From contig NZ_FNNS01000010.1 of NCBI RefSeq assembly GCF_900106795.1, forward strand, positions 1 through 64,000: a DNA stretch of 64,000 nt, written 5' to 3'. The notes below the pieces were generated by a model. It was not told the origin of the DNA. It was given only the letters and a program-made list of their open reading frames with translations, and ran no database searches. The DNA is from Aequorivita viscosa (GTDB lineage Bacteria > Bacteroidota > Bacteroidia > Flavobacteriales > Flavobacteriaceae). Below, one piece after another: positions 34,379 through 41,842 of the stretch. Position 1 is the first letter of the stretch, and the number at the start of each line of letters is the position of its first letter. The position numbers were made by a program, and so were the translations under genes.

Positions 34379-35934
34379 TGATGGAAACCAATTTTTTGAT
34401 TATCGGTTCTGGTGCTGCGGGGTTAACACTTGCGGTGAAACTTGCGGAGAAATTTCCAAAGAAAAAAATTACGGTTGTTACCAAAGCCCATCAATCAGAA
34501 TCTAACACCAAATATGCCCAAGGCGGTGTGGCGGCAGTTTTCGATTTGAAAGAAGATTCATTTCAAAAGCATATTGAAGACACTTTAATCGCTGGCGACG
34601 GGCTTTGCGATAAGAAAGTTGTGGAAATGGTAATCAAAGAAGGACCACTTAGGTTAAGGGAATTAATGAGTTGGGGTGCTAATTTTGACACCAACGCAGA
34701 TGGCGAACTTACATTGGGGAAGGAGGGAGGCCATTCAAAATTTAGGGTTATTCACCATAAAGACACTACTGGAAATGAAATTGAACGCGCCCTTTTGGCA
34801 CGCACAGACCAGTTGCAAAATATTACAATCCTTCCCCATCATTTTGCGATAGATTTAATCACGGAGCATCATTTTCCTGAATTGAAAACCGAAGAAATTT
34901 CTTGTTACGGGACTTATGTTCTAGACCAAATATCAGGAAGTATCTTCGCAATAAAAGCCGATTGTACCACATTGGCTTCGGGGGGGATGGGGCAAGTTTA
35001 TGGCCATACCACCAATCCTGCGGTGGCTACGGGCGATGGAATTGCAATGGCGTATCGCGCGAAGGCCCGTATTGAAAACATGGAGTTTATACAATTTCAT
35101 CCCACAGCTTTTTACGATGGAAAAAATCAATCTTCATTTTTAATTTCTGAAGCGGTGCGTGGTTTTGGAGCTTTTCTTCGGAATAAAAAGGGCGAAAGAT
35201 TTGTGTTGGATTATGACGCTCGAGGCGAATTGGCTTCACGCGATATCGTTTCGCGAGCGATCGATTCCGAAATGAAAAAATCAGGTGAAGAATGCGTTTT
35301 CCTAGATTGCACACATCTGGAGATTCAAGAGCTGAAGATACATTTCCCCAATATTTACGAAACCTGTTTAAAAAATAATATTGATTTAGAAGAAGATTGG
35401 ATTCCTGTAGTGCCAGCCTCGCATTATTTGTGTGGTGGTGTGGTGGTGGATATTGATGGTAAAACGTCGTTAAAAAATCTTTTTGCGTGTGGGGAATGTT
35501 CCCACACAGGGTTACATGGTGCCAATAGGCTAGCTTCCAACTCGTTGCTGGAGGCGTTGGTTTATGCAGACCGAATTTTTAAATACATTAGTAAGAACCT
35601 ACCTTTGCGAACGACTATATCAATTGCTGAATGGAATGAAAGCGGTGTAGAGATGTTAAAAAGCTCGGAAATTCTTCAGCAGAAAACGGTTGAACTACAA
35701 CAATTAATGCGACGATTTGCAGGCGTTGTAAGAAATAATAAAGATTTGAAGGAAGCTTCAATCAGATTGGAAGGTTTGTATGCAGAAACTGAAGATTTAT
35801 ACCAAAAGCACAAACTGAACACCTCATTATGTCAGCTTCGAAATATGGTTAATGTGGCGCATTTGATAATTCAGCAATCCTTGGTTAGAAAAGAAAATCG
35901 TGGGGGATATTTTAATGAAGATTACAATCAATAA
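34378..35934 (+). CDS. nadB: L-aspartate oxidase
   Basis: 518 residues. FAD-binding opening FLIIGSGAAGLTLAVKLAE, NTKYAQGGVAAVF, KEGGHSKFRVIHHKDTTGNEI, substrate loop EFIQFHPTAFY and SEAVRGFGAFL, and HYLCGGVVVDIDGKTSLKNL. It oxidises aspartate to iminoaspartate with fumarate or oxygen as acceptor, and passes it to NadA. It starts at ATG 34378 overlapping nadA by one base, a coupled pair. Confidence 0.95.
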   Translation: MMETNFLIIGSGAAGLTLAVKLAEKFPKKKITVVTKAHQSESNTKYAQGGVAAVFDLKEDSFQKHIEDTLIAGDGLCDKKVVEMVIKEGPLRLRELMSWGANFDTNADGELTLGKEGGHSKFRVIHHKDTTGNEIERALLARTDQLQNITILPHHFAIDLITEHHFPELKTEEISCYGTYVLDQISGSIFAIKADCTTLASGGMGQVYGHTTNPAVATGDGIAMAYRAKARIENMEFIQFHPTAFYDGKNQSSFLISEAVRGFGAFLRNKKGERFVLDYDARGELASRDIVSRAIDSEMKKSGEECVFLDCTHLEIQELKIHFPNIYETCLKNNIDLEEDWIPVVPASHYLCGGVVVDIDGKTSLKNLFACGECSHTGLHGANRLASNSLLEALVYADRIFKYISKNLPLRTTISIAEWNESGVEMLKSSEILQQKTVELQQLMRRFAGVVRNNKDLKEASIRLEGLYAETEDLYQKHKLNTSLCQLRNMVNVAHLIIQQSLVRKENRGGYFNEDYNQ

Positions 35935-36024
35935 ACTAAAAATGAATTTAAAAGAATAGGACGAAATACACATAGCTGTCTTTCATATATATTCAATCAA
36001 TTATAAAAATTATAAAAGAAAAAA

Positions 36025-36624
36025 ATGAAGACCTTGATAGAACAATCAGTTCAAAAAGCAATGGATTACACTCAATACAATTTGCTTTTTAAACAATTAG
36101 TTGAAGAAGAAAAATCTACTGGCGAGCATTCGCAAATGAAAGTTGATTACACAAAACTGAATTTTAGTCGTACCAAAAGGTTGGACAAAACGGCTAAAGT
36201 TTCAGATGAAGCTATGAAGGTTTTCAAAAACGTTTCAGAAAAGCAAACTTGGCTTGTAATTAGTGAACCGTGGTGTGGCGATGCAGCTCAGACGCTTCCA
36301 TATTTAAACAAGATAGCGCAACACTCAGATAACATCGATTTAAAAATCGTACTTCGTGATGAAAATCTAGATTTGATGAATCAGTTTCTAACCAATGGGT
36401 CACAGTCAATTCCTATAATTATTATGCTAGATGAAGCTATGAATGTGCTTCAAACCTTTGGACCACGTTCCAAAGCAGCGACAAAATTGGTAACAGATTA
36501 CAAAAAAGAACACGGAGTAATTGACGATGCCTTTAAAGAGATATTGCAGGTTTGGTATAATAATGATAAAGGGGTTTCTGTTGTGAATGATATTATGGAA
36601 ACAATACAAATACCATCAAATTAA
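36025..36624 (+). CDS. Thioredoxin-fold protein with single active-site Cys
   Basis: 199 residues. A helical N-terminal region (1-80) is followed by a thioredoxin fold: WLVISEPWCGDAAQTLPYLN, DLKIVLRDENLDLM, and the cis-Pro loop SQSIPIIIMLDEAM. The active site is WCGD, so only the first Cys is present, as in a family of thioredoxin-like proteins common in Flavobacteriia and Bacillota. Activity may be redox or chaperone-like. It stands alone after nadB, with about 90 bp on each side. Confidence 0.8.
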   Translation: MKTLIEQSVQKAMDYTQYNLLFKQLVEEEKSTGEHSQMKVDYTKLNFSRTKRLDKTAKVSDEAMKVFKNVSEKQTWLVISEPWCGDAAQTLPYLNKIAQHSDNIDLKIVLRDENLDLMNQFLTNGSQSIPIIIMLDEAMNVLQTFGPRSKAATKLVTDYKKEHGVIDDAFKEILQVWYNNDKGVSVVNDIMETIQIPSN

Positions 36625-36719
36625 TAACCAATGTGAATACAGGATGCATCGGATATCCCCCTGAATACAAATAATTTAAAATTTATTTCGTATTTTCAAT
36701 TTCTGATTTGGTAATTGAA

Positions 36720-37277
36720 ATGTCCGATAAATTCAGAAATAGATATCGAATTGCATCCACCCGCCTACAAAATTGGGATTATGGTTGGAACGCGATGTAT
36801 TTTGTAACCATTTGCACGAAAAATAGAATTTGTTTTTTCGGGGATATTCGTAGAGATGCGATGCATCGCGTGTCCACAAAAATGCAATTATCCCAAATTG
36901 GTAAAATTGCGGACACCGAATGGCTGAAAACCTTTGTATTACGACCAGACATGAATTTGGAAATGGGCGAATATATTGTAATGCCGAATCATTTTCATGC
37001 CGTAATTGGCATTGGCAGTAATGAATATAATTCCAATCACGCCAAAACGAAACAACCAGTAAACCAATTTGGTCCACAATCAAAAAATTTGGCATCTATA
37101 ATTCGTGGTTTCAAATCTGCCGTAACAGTGAATGCCCGTAAAATTGATTCCAATTTTGGATGGCAATCCCGGTTTCACGATCACGTAATCCGCAATCAAG
37201 GATCGTTTGATAGAATCCAATCCTATATTATAAACAATCCATTAAATTGGAAAAATGATTCATTTTACAAAAAATGA
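36720..37277 (+). CDS. REP-associated tyrosine transposase (RAYT)
   Basis: 185 residues from ATG 36720. The Y1/HUH-type fold has WNAMYFVTICTKNR, then HUH motif in YIVMPNHFHAVIGI, and GWQSRFHDHVIRN with a catalytic Tyr expected in RIQSYIINNPLNW, the standard RAYT layout. These enzymes cut and move REP palindromes. Between residues about 44 and 55 (RRDAMHRVSTK) the coding DNA is itself a near copy of the palindrome found just downstream (36850-36877 against 37357-37384). The protein has no IS-type partner; it is likely a domesticated or resident element. Confidence 0.85.
   Translation: MSDKFRNRYRIASTRLQNWDYGWNAMYFVTICTKNRICFFGDIRRDAMHRVSTKMQLSQIGKIADTEWLKTFVLRPDMNLEMGEYIVMPNHFHAVIGIGSNEYNSNHAKTKQPVNQFGPQSKNLASIIRGFKSAVTVNARKIDSNFGWQSRFHDHVIRNQGSFDRIQSYIINNPLNWKNDSFYKK
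36850..36877. repeat. REP-like palindrome embedded in the RAYT reading frame
   Basis: Left half GTAGAGATGCGATG and right half CATCGCGTGTCCAC. It matches the palindrome at 37357-37384 at 25 of 28 bases. It is in frame and codes for RRDAMHRVST inside the transposase, where related enzymes have a variable loop. Confidence 0.8.
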
Positions 37278-37356
37278 TGATTTTTTTAATATTGTATAAC
37301 AAAAACATTTTAGGGGTATTGGATATTGGATGCGGTGATTTTGGCCGTTGGTAATG

Positions 37357-37384
37357 GTAGAGACGCGATGCATCGCGTCTCTAC
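37357..37384. repeat. REP palindrome downstream of RAYT
   Basis: A 28-bp perfect palindrome: GTAGAGACGCGATG (37357-37370) and CATCGCGTCTCTAC (37371-37384). It stands 80 bp after the RAYT stop codon, the normal position for the repeats such enzymes mobilise. Confidence 0.85.
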
Positions 37385-37388
37385 AGGG

Positions 37389-37418
37389 CATCGTGGTTCA
37401 AACCATCGTGGTTCAAAC
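37389..37418. repeat. Tandem 15-bp direct repeat beside the REP palindrome
   Basis: CATCGTGGTTCAAAC occurs twice without a gap, 4 bp after the palindrome. It may be a duplication made during REP movement. Confidence 0.75.
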
Positions 37419-37499
37419 CGCCCATATTTCCAAATAATCTGACCGATATCATTTATAAAACCTGATGATTTATCAACCTTTGTATAAAAATCATATTCC

Positions 37500-38768
37500 A
37501 TGCAAATTGTATCTGCTCAAGAGGCTGTATCTATAGTAAAATCAAATGATCGTGTGTTTTTTCAGGGTGCCGCAATGACACCTAATTTATTGATAGACAC
37601 GTTATGCGAAAGATATCGCGAACTTAAAAATGTTGAAATAGTTCATATTCATACGCATGGTGATGCAAAATACACTTACGCCCCGTATACCGATGCATTT
37701 CACTTAGCCAGTTGTTTTGTGGGCGATAATGTTCGGAAGGGTGTAGATACAATTCACGGCGATTATATTCCAGTTTTTTTAAGTGAAATCCATTGGTTGT
37801 TTAGAAGAAACATAATGCCTTTGGATGTCGCATTTATCCAAGTTTCGCCACCAGACAAGCATGGGTATTGTTCTTTAGGGCTTTCAGTTGATGTTACATT
37901 ACCTGCAATTCAAACAGCTAAACACGTCGTAGCTTTGGTTAATCCAAATGTACCAAGAACTCATGGAGATGGTATTATCCATATAAAAAGCATTGATTAT
38001 GGTGTGGAAATCGATACGCCAATTTATCAAGCCCCGGTAGGCGAACCGTCAAAAGTTGAAGCTATAATTGGTAAAAATGTAGCCGAATTGGTAGAAGATG
38101 GCGCAACACTTCAAATGGGGATTGGCAATATTCCCAACGCAGTTTTACACAACTTAATGAATCATAAAAGGCTTGGAATTCATACAGAAATGTTTAGTGA
38201 TGGGATTCTCCCATTAGTTGAAAAAGGAATTATTACGGGTGAAGAAAAGGAAATTAAGACTGGAAAAATAGTGACTTGTTTCGCAATGGGTACTAAGAAG
38301 TTATACGATTTTATTGATGACAACCCAAACATTCATTTTAAAGAGGCAGCATATACCAATGACACGGCAATTATTAGACGAAACCCTAAGGTAACGGCCA
38401 TTAACAGTGCAATTGAAATAGATTTAACTGGTCAAGTTTGTGCAGATAGTATAGGGATGTATCAATATTCGGGAGTAGGGGGACAGATGGATTTTATACG
38501 TGGTGCATCACTTTCAGAAGGCGGAAAACCAATTATTGCAATGCCTTCAGTTACCAATAAGGGTATTTCCAAAATAACACCTTTTTTGAAGGAGGGCGCA
38601 AGTGTTACGACTACTAGAGCGCATGTTCATTACGTTGCAACGGAATACGGTGTGGTAAACCTTTTCGGAAAAGGAATAGAGCAAAGGGCAAAGGAACTTA
38701 TTTCTATCGCACACCCCGACCATCGTGAAGCATTAGAAAGGGAAGCTAGAAAGCGATTTAATAAGTGA
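37500..38768 (+). CDS. Acetyl-CoA hydrolase/transferase family protein (CoA-transferase)
   Basis: 422 residues. Two-domain CoA-transferase fold: FQGAAMTPNLLIDTL, VSPPDKHGYCSLGLSVD, then TLQMGIGNIPNAVL, the catalytic Glu in HTEMFSDGILPLVEKG, GVGGQMDFIRGASLSEGGKP and ATEYGVVNLFGKG. This subgroup includes 4-hydroxybutyrate and succinyl-CoA:acetate CoA-transferases. The exact acid is not determined. A single gene between the RAYT region and the Rrf2 regulators, with no obvious link to NO metabolism. Confidence 0.88.
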   Translation: MQIVSAQEAVSIVKSNDRVFFQGAAMTPNLLIDTLCERYRELKNVEIVHIHTHGDAKYTYAPYTDAFHLASCFVGDNVRKGVDTIHGDYIPVFLSEIHWLFRRNIMPLDVAFIQVSPPDKHGYCSLGLSVDVTLPAIQTAKHVVALVNPNVPRTHGDGIIHIKSIDYGVEIDTPIYQAPVGEPSKVEAIIGKNVAELVEDGATLQMGIGNIPNAVLHNLMNHKRLGIHTEMFSDGILPLVEKGIITGEEKEIKTGKIVTCFAMGTKKLYDFIDDNPNIHFKEAAYTNDTAIIRRNPKVTAINSAIEIDLTGQVCADSIGMYQYSGVGGQMDFIRGASLSEGGKPIIAMPSVTNKGISKITPFLKEGASVTTTRAHVHYVATEYGVVNLFGKGIEQRAKELISIAHPDHREALEREARKRFNK

Positions 38769-38834
38769 TTCTTAATCGAACCTTTACTATTTTAATTTTA
38801 GAACCAATTTTTCGTTAAAATATTTAAGAAAACT

Positions 38835-38848
38835 TTAATTTGAATTAA
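38835..38848. promoter_or_regulatory. Palindrome over the -33 region of the first Rrf2 gene
   Basis: TTAATT-TG-AATTAA, perfect 6-bp arms, covering the -33 TTTG (38839-38842). The location suits self-repression, but A/T palindromes are common in this genome. Confidence 0.35.
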
Positions 38849-38868
38849 GGCTTGTTTATTTACTTTTG
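38839..38868 (+). promoter_or_regulatory. Promoter of the first Rrf2 gene
   Basis: -33 TTTG (38839-38842), 18-bp spacer, -7 TACTTTTG (38861-38868), near the Bacteroidota consensus TTTG-N19-TAnnTTTG. ATG 38884 follows 15 bp later. The upstream TTG at 38866 is inside the -7 box. Confidence 0.6.
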
Positions 38869-38883
38869 AAGAAAAGTAAATGT

Positions 38884-39312
38884 ATGTTTTCAAAAGCCTG
38901 TGAGTATGGTATTAGAGCCGTGCTATTTATAGCAAAAGAATCTCAGAACGATAAAAGACCTAATATCGCACAAATTTCTAAAGCAGTTGATTCCCCTGTT
39001 CCATTTACGGCTAAAATTTGTCAAGAACTTGCGAGGGCTGGAGTTATATTGTCAAAAAAAGGGCCTAATGGCGGTTTTTATCTCGAAAAAGATTCCAAAT
39101 TAAAACTTATAGATATTGTTGCAGCAATCGATGGCAAAGGCATTTTCACGGGATGCTGCTTAGGGTTGCAAGCTTGTTCGTCTCTTCATCCGTGCCCAGT
39201 TCACGATCAATATGAAGATATACGTGGCAATTTAAAACGAATGTGTGAGAATACAAATGTTCTAGATCTTGCTTTAGATTTAAATGAAGGCGGGACTTTC
39301 TTGAAAATCTAA
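38884..39312 (+). CDS. Rrf2-family transcriptional regulator
   Basis: 142 residues from ATG 38884. Winged helix: FSKACEYGIRAVLFIAKES, SKAVDSPVPFTAKICQELARAGVI, KKGPNGGFYL. The Cys cluster is GCCLGLQACSSLHPCPVHDQY, with C-x6-C-x5-C spacing, fit to hold an iron-sulfur cluster as in NsrR and IscR. The cluster would lose DNA affinity when hit by NO or by iron loss. With a close paralog 100 bp downstream and hemerythrin and RIC genes following, a role as NO or iron-sulfur sensor is likely (inference). Confidence 0.87.
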   Translation: MFSKACEYGIRAVLFIAKESQNDKRPNIAQISKAVDSPVPFTAKICQELARAGVILSKKGPNGGFYLEKDSKLKLIDIVAAIDGKGIFTGCCLGLQACSSLHPCPVHDQYEDIRGNLKRMCENTNVLDLALDLNEGGTFLKI

Positions 39313-39351
39313 TAATTGTTATTTACATTTATGTTTCAGTAAGCGCAAATA

Positions 39352-39375
39352 ATTTCTGACAATTTTATCAGAAAT
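39352..39375. promoter_or_regulatory. Dyad operator (NO/Fe-S type) before the second Rrf2 gene
   Basis: ATTTCTGA-N8-TCAGAAAT with perfect 8-bp arms, centred about 25 bp upstream of the -7 box, so it covers the -33 element. The inner sequence reads TTCTGACAATTTTATCAGAA. A nearly identical dyad lies at 40893-40914 before ric. Repression by one of the two Rrf2 proteins is the simplest reading. Confidence 0.65.
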
Positions 39376-39387
39376 TAGAATTATTGC

Positions 39388-39395
39388 TATATTTG
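39388..39395 (+). promoter_or_regulatory. -7 box TATATTTG for the second Rrf2 gene
   Basis: Exact TAnnTTTG match, 17 bp before ATG 39413. Confidence 0.6.
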
Positions 39396-39412
39396 TGCAA
39401 GATTTTTAAAGT

Positions 39413-39847
39413 ATGTTCTCTAAAGCGTGTCAGTACGGAATTAAAGCTTCGGTTTATATAGCCTCGCAATCGGCTATTGGAATTCGAACAAGTTTAAAAG
39501 ATATCGCATTTAACATTAATTCTCCAGAAGCTTTTACGGCTAAAATCTTACATCAATTAGCAAAGCAAAATATTTTAGAATCTTTGAAAGGGCCAACGGG
39601 AGGTTTTGAAATTCCGAAAGGTAGTGCGGAGAGTATTAAATTGGCTCATATTGTTTCCGCAATAGATGGAGATTCTATTTATAACGGCTGTGCACTTGGT
39701 TTTGATAACTGCGACGCCCGTCAGCCTTGCCCAATGCACGATAAATTTGTCGATATTAGAGATAATTTAAAAGAAATGCTAGAGAATACCAGTCTTTTGG
39801 AATTGGCGAATGGAGTAGATGTTGGCTTGTCATTTTTAAAACGATAA
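39413..39847 (+). CDS. Rrf2-family transcriptional regulator (second copy)
   Basis: 144 residues, paralogous to the gene just upstream. FSKACQYGIKASVYIASQS at the start, then SPEAFTAKILHQLAKQNILE and KGPTGGFEIPKG for the winged helix, and NGCALGFDNCDARQPCPMHDKF with three Cys at C-x6-C-x5-C spacing. Two tandem Rrf2 genes with the same Cys layout suggest two related sensors. Its own promoter carries a dyad operator; a partial copy of that dyad follows the stop at 39863. Confidence 0.87.
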   Translation: MFSKACQYGIKASVYIASQSAIGIRTSLKDIAFNINSPEAFTAKILHQLAKQNILESLKGPTGGFEIPKGSAESIKLAHIVSAIDGDSIYNGCALGFDNCDARQPCPMHDKFVDIRDNLKEMLENTSLLELANGVDVGLSFLKR

Positions 39848-39862
39848 CTTTTTTTATAGTTA

Positions 39863-39883
39863 TTTCTGATAAAAATGTAATAA
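39863..39883. promoter_or_regulatory. Degenerate copy of the Rrf2-type dyad
   Basis: TTTCTGATAAAAATGTAATAA matches the dyad seen at 40893-40914 at about 16 of 20 bases (left half exact, right half weak). It lies 16 bp after the Rrf2 stop and 200 bp before the next gene. Function doubtful. Confidence 0.3.
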
Positions 39884-40068
39884 TTTAAAACTGAAGGTTG
39901 ATACTTTACTTAGGTAGTTGCGGGGGAGTGTTCAAGAGAACGTAATAACTAGGAAAGGGTATACAAGAGGACTGATGTGAGTCAATAAAATAATATAGAA
40001 AACCTTGGCAGTCTTCTTTAGTCGAGCCCTTTAAAACAGTACTATTCTGTTAAGATAAAACTAAATTG

Positions 40069-40076
40069 TATTTTTG
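40069..40076 (+). promoter_or_regulatory. -7 box TATTTTTG for the zinc-ribbon/hemerythrin pair
   Basis: Exact TAnnTTTG match, 12 bp before ATG 40089. The TTG at 40074 inside it is not a start. Confidence 0.55.
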
Positions 40077-40088
40077 AATTTGAAGCTT

Positions 40089-40382
40089 ATGAGCTTTTTA
40101 GAGCGTTTGTTTGGAATTTTTAAATCAAAACCAGAAGTTCAGCCTAAAATAACGGATGAAAAAGAAGGTTGTGCTTTTTGCTGGGGATATCAGGAATATG
40201 ATTCACAATCGCGAACAGCGAACCACGATAAGCAAATAGATGTTAAAAATCATCGAGATAAACACGTGAAAGTTGGAAAGTTTATGGTGGAACATGTAGA
40301 AGGTTTTAAAAATAAGAAGAGAATAATAATGCGTTGCCCAAAATGTGGTGGAAAACGCATTAAATATAAAGAAAAGTCATAA
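40089..40382 (+). CDS. Small zinc-ribbon-like protein of unknown function
   Basis: 97 residues from ATG 40089. It has two Cys pairs, CAFCWGY near residue 28 and CPKCGGKR near residue 87, able to bind zinc as a split ribbon. The middle is basic and polar (NHDKQIDVKNHRDKHVKVGK) with several His. No named family is recognised. It is 6 bp upstream of a hemerythrin gene and shares its promoter, so it belongs to the NO/iron-handling set by context only. Confidence 0.65.
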   Translation: MSFLERLFGIFKSKPEVQPKITDEKEGCAFCWGYQEYDSQSRTANHDKQIDVKNHRDKHVKVGKFMVEHVEGFKNKKRIIMRCPKCGGKRIKYKEKS

Positions 40383-40388
40383 TTAGAT

Positions 40389-40856
40389 ATGGAAGTACAT
40401 AAGCCTATTAAACGACATAAAGCATTGCAACCACTCAGCCGGCAACATCATTTTGGGTTGCTTTTTGGTTGGAAAATCAGAAAGGGATTTGCTAAAAATA
40501 TTGCTCCCGAACGGATGATGAAATACGCCAGTTGGTTTTATTCACACGAAATCGAACCTCATTTTAATGATGAAGAGAAGTACCTTTTCCCCATACTCGA
40601 TCCAAGTCATGAATTAATTGAACGCGCCCTTAAGGAACACCGAAGATTAAAACGCCTGTTTTTAGATACAGCACATCCAGAAAAATCGCTTCATCGGTTA
40701 GAGGAAGAGTTAGATGCCCATATTCGTTTTGAAGAACGTATTTTATTTAACGAAATTCAGAAAGTAGCAACTCAAGAGCAATTAGATAAAATTGAGGAAA
40801 TTCATTCAGATATTGAAAAAGCTCCTGATTACGAAGATCCATTTTGGGATGAATAG
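40389..40856 (+). CDS. Hemerythrin-domain protein
   Basis: 155 residues. The di-iron ligands of the four-helix bundle are visible: PLSRQHHFGLLFGW (first His), FYSHEIEPHFNDEEKYLF (His and Glu), LKEHRRLKRL (His) and LDAHIRFEERILFNEI (His and Glu). Such proteins bind oxygen, NO or iron in the cytoplasm. It is a different branch from the RIC protein downstream, lacking the N-terminal ScdA part. Co-transcribed with the small zinc-ribbon gene. Confidence 0.85.
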   Translation: MEVHKPIKRHKALQPLSRQHHFGLLFGWKIRKGFAKNIAPERMMKYASWFYSHEIEPHFNDEEKYLFPILDPSHELIERALKEHRRLKRLFLDTAHPEKSLHRLEEELDAHIRFEERILFNEIQKVATQEQLDKIEEIHSDIEKAPDYEDPFWDE

Positions 40857-40892
40857 ACGATGCTAAGCATTTCTAAATCAAGCTTATTATAA

Positions 40893-40914
40893 ATTCTGAT
40901 AAATTTGTCAGAAT
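40893..40914. promoter_or_regulatory. Dyad operator (Rrf2-type) before ric
   Basis: ATTCTGA-N8-TCAGAAT. Its reverse complement contains TTCTGACAAATTTATCAGAA, one base different from the dyad before the second Rrf2 gene. It lies directly upstream of, and abuts, the Crp/Fnr-type site at 40912-40931. Confidence 0.65.
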
Positions 40915-40931
40915 ATGATTTAAGTCATATT
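40912..40931 (+). promoter_or_regulatory. Crp/Fnr-type operator of the ric promoter
   Basis: AATATGA, spacer TTTAAG, TCATATT: perfect 7-bp arms. Centre 40921.5, exactly 36.5 bp upstream of the last base of the -7 box, the same arrangement as at norC-like, ccoI and ccoS. Confidence 0.75.
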
Positions 40932-40950
40932 CTATTAGTGTTTTAAATAA

Positions 40951-40958
40951 GACCTTTG
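40951..40958 (+). promoter_or_regulatory. -7-like box of ric
   Basis: GACCTTTG keeps the TTTG but not the TA of TAnnTTTG, so it is a weak box that would need an activator. ATG 41001 follows 42 bp later. Confidence 0.45.
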
Positions 40959-41000
40959 TGTCGTAATAAAGAAATTGTTTCATATAAAAATATTGTTAAG

Positions 41001-41726
41001 ATGACTACACTACAAGAAAGAACGGTAGCCGATGTTGTAACCGAAAACATTAAAGCTGCACATATTTTCAAAAAATACGGAATAGATTTTTGCTGTGGCG
41101 GAGGAGTTAGTATTACCCGCGCTTGCGAAAAAGCCAAAATAGATCCTACGATTTTAATTGAAGAATTACAAAATCTGAATACAGCGCCTGATCGTGCTTT
41201 TGATTTTAACAGTTGGAAACTTGATTTTCTAACAGATCATATTCTGAACGTACACCATCAATATGTGGAAGAAAGTAGTCCGCTATTATTGCAATACGCT
41301 AAAAGAGTAAACCACGTACATGGTCATCATTACACCGAATTAAATGAAATAGAAGAACTGGTCATTAAACTGGTTCAGGCTATGGCTGCTCATCAACGTA
41401 AGGAGGAACTAATTCTTTTTCCTTTTATCAAAAAACTTGTTAAAGCGGAAGCTGAAGGAACTGAGGTGCCTGCTACACACTTTGGATCGGTTGAAAACCC
41501 AATTCATATGATGGAAGAAGAGCACGAAGAGGCAGGCGATTTTTTAAAGCGTATTTCTGAATTGAGTAGTGGTTTTACACCACCGCAAGGAGCTTGTAAC
41601 ACCTATAGAGCCTTTTATGCCAAACTGGATGAGTTTGAACAAGATTTGCACCAACATATTCATTTAGAAAATAATATTCTTTTCCCAAAAGCCTTGAAGC
41701 TTGAAAAGACTTTACAAAAAAAGTAA
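41001..41726 (+). CDS. ric: RIC protein, iron-sulfur cluster repair (ScdA/YtfE/DnrN)
   Basis: 241 residues from ATG 41001. The N-terminal ScdA_N domain has TVADVVTENIKAAHIFKKYGI-DFCCGGG with the paired Cys, and a hemerythrin domain follows with HHQYVEE, HGHHYTELNEIEE, AHQRKEELILFPF, MEEEHEEAGDFL and HQHIHLENNILFPKAL. It is a di-iron protein that repairs iron-sulfur centres hurt by NO or oxidants. Its promoter carries both types of dyad operator found in this region. A terminator follows. Confidence 0.93.
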   Translation: MTTLQERTVADVVTENIKAAHIFKKYGIDFCCGGGVSITRACEKAKIDPTILIEELQNLNTAPDRAFDFNSWKLDFLTDHILNVHHQYVEESSPLLLQYAKRVNHVHGHHYTELNEIEELVIKLVQAMAAHQRKEELILFPFIKKLVKAEAEGTEVPATHFGSVENPIHMMEEEHEEAGDFLKRISELSSGFTPPQGACNTYRAFYAKLDEFEQDLHQHIHLENNILFPKALKLEKTLQKK

Positions 41727-41781
41727 ACCAAAATTCTATATATAATCCCCAGTTTTTTTTACATTTTGATTGGTTTTTTGG

Positions 41782-41828
41782 CAGTCCGGAAGAAGTACAG
41801 TTTTTATTGTACTATCCCGGACTGTTTT
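41782..41828 (+). terminator. Terminator between ric and the membrane protein gene
   Basis: CAGTCCGG (41782-41789) pairs with CCGGACTG (41817-41824), with an inner GTACA/TGTAC pairing. T-rich sequence follows. Confidence 0.7.
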
Positions 41829-41830
41829 TC

Positions 41831-41838
41831 TAATTTTG
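41831..41838 (+). promoter_or_regulatory. -7 box TAATTTTG just before the GTG of the membrane protein gene
   Basis: Exact TAnnTTTG match. The expected transcription start (about 5 bp past the box) falls at or just inside the GTG start codon at 41843, which would give a leaderless mRNA. Confidence 0.45.
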
Positions 41839-41842
41839 ATGG

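Noticed and set aside
37310-37501. Minus-strand frame across the REP palindrome and direct repeat
   Set aside because: Its apparent repeats (RWFEPR) are just translations of DNA repeats.
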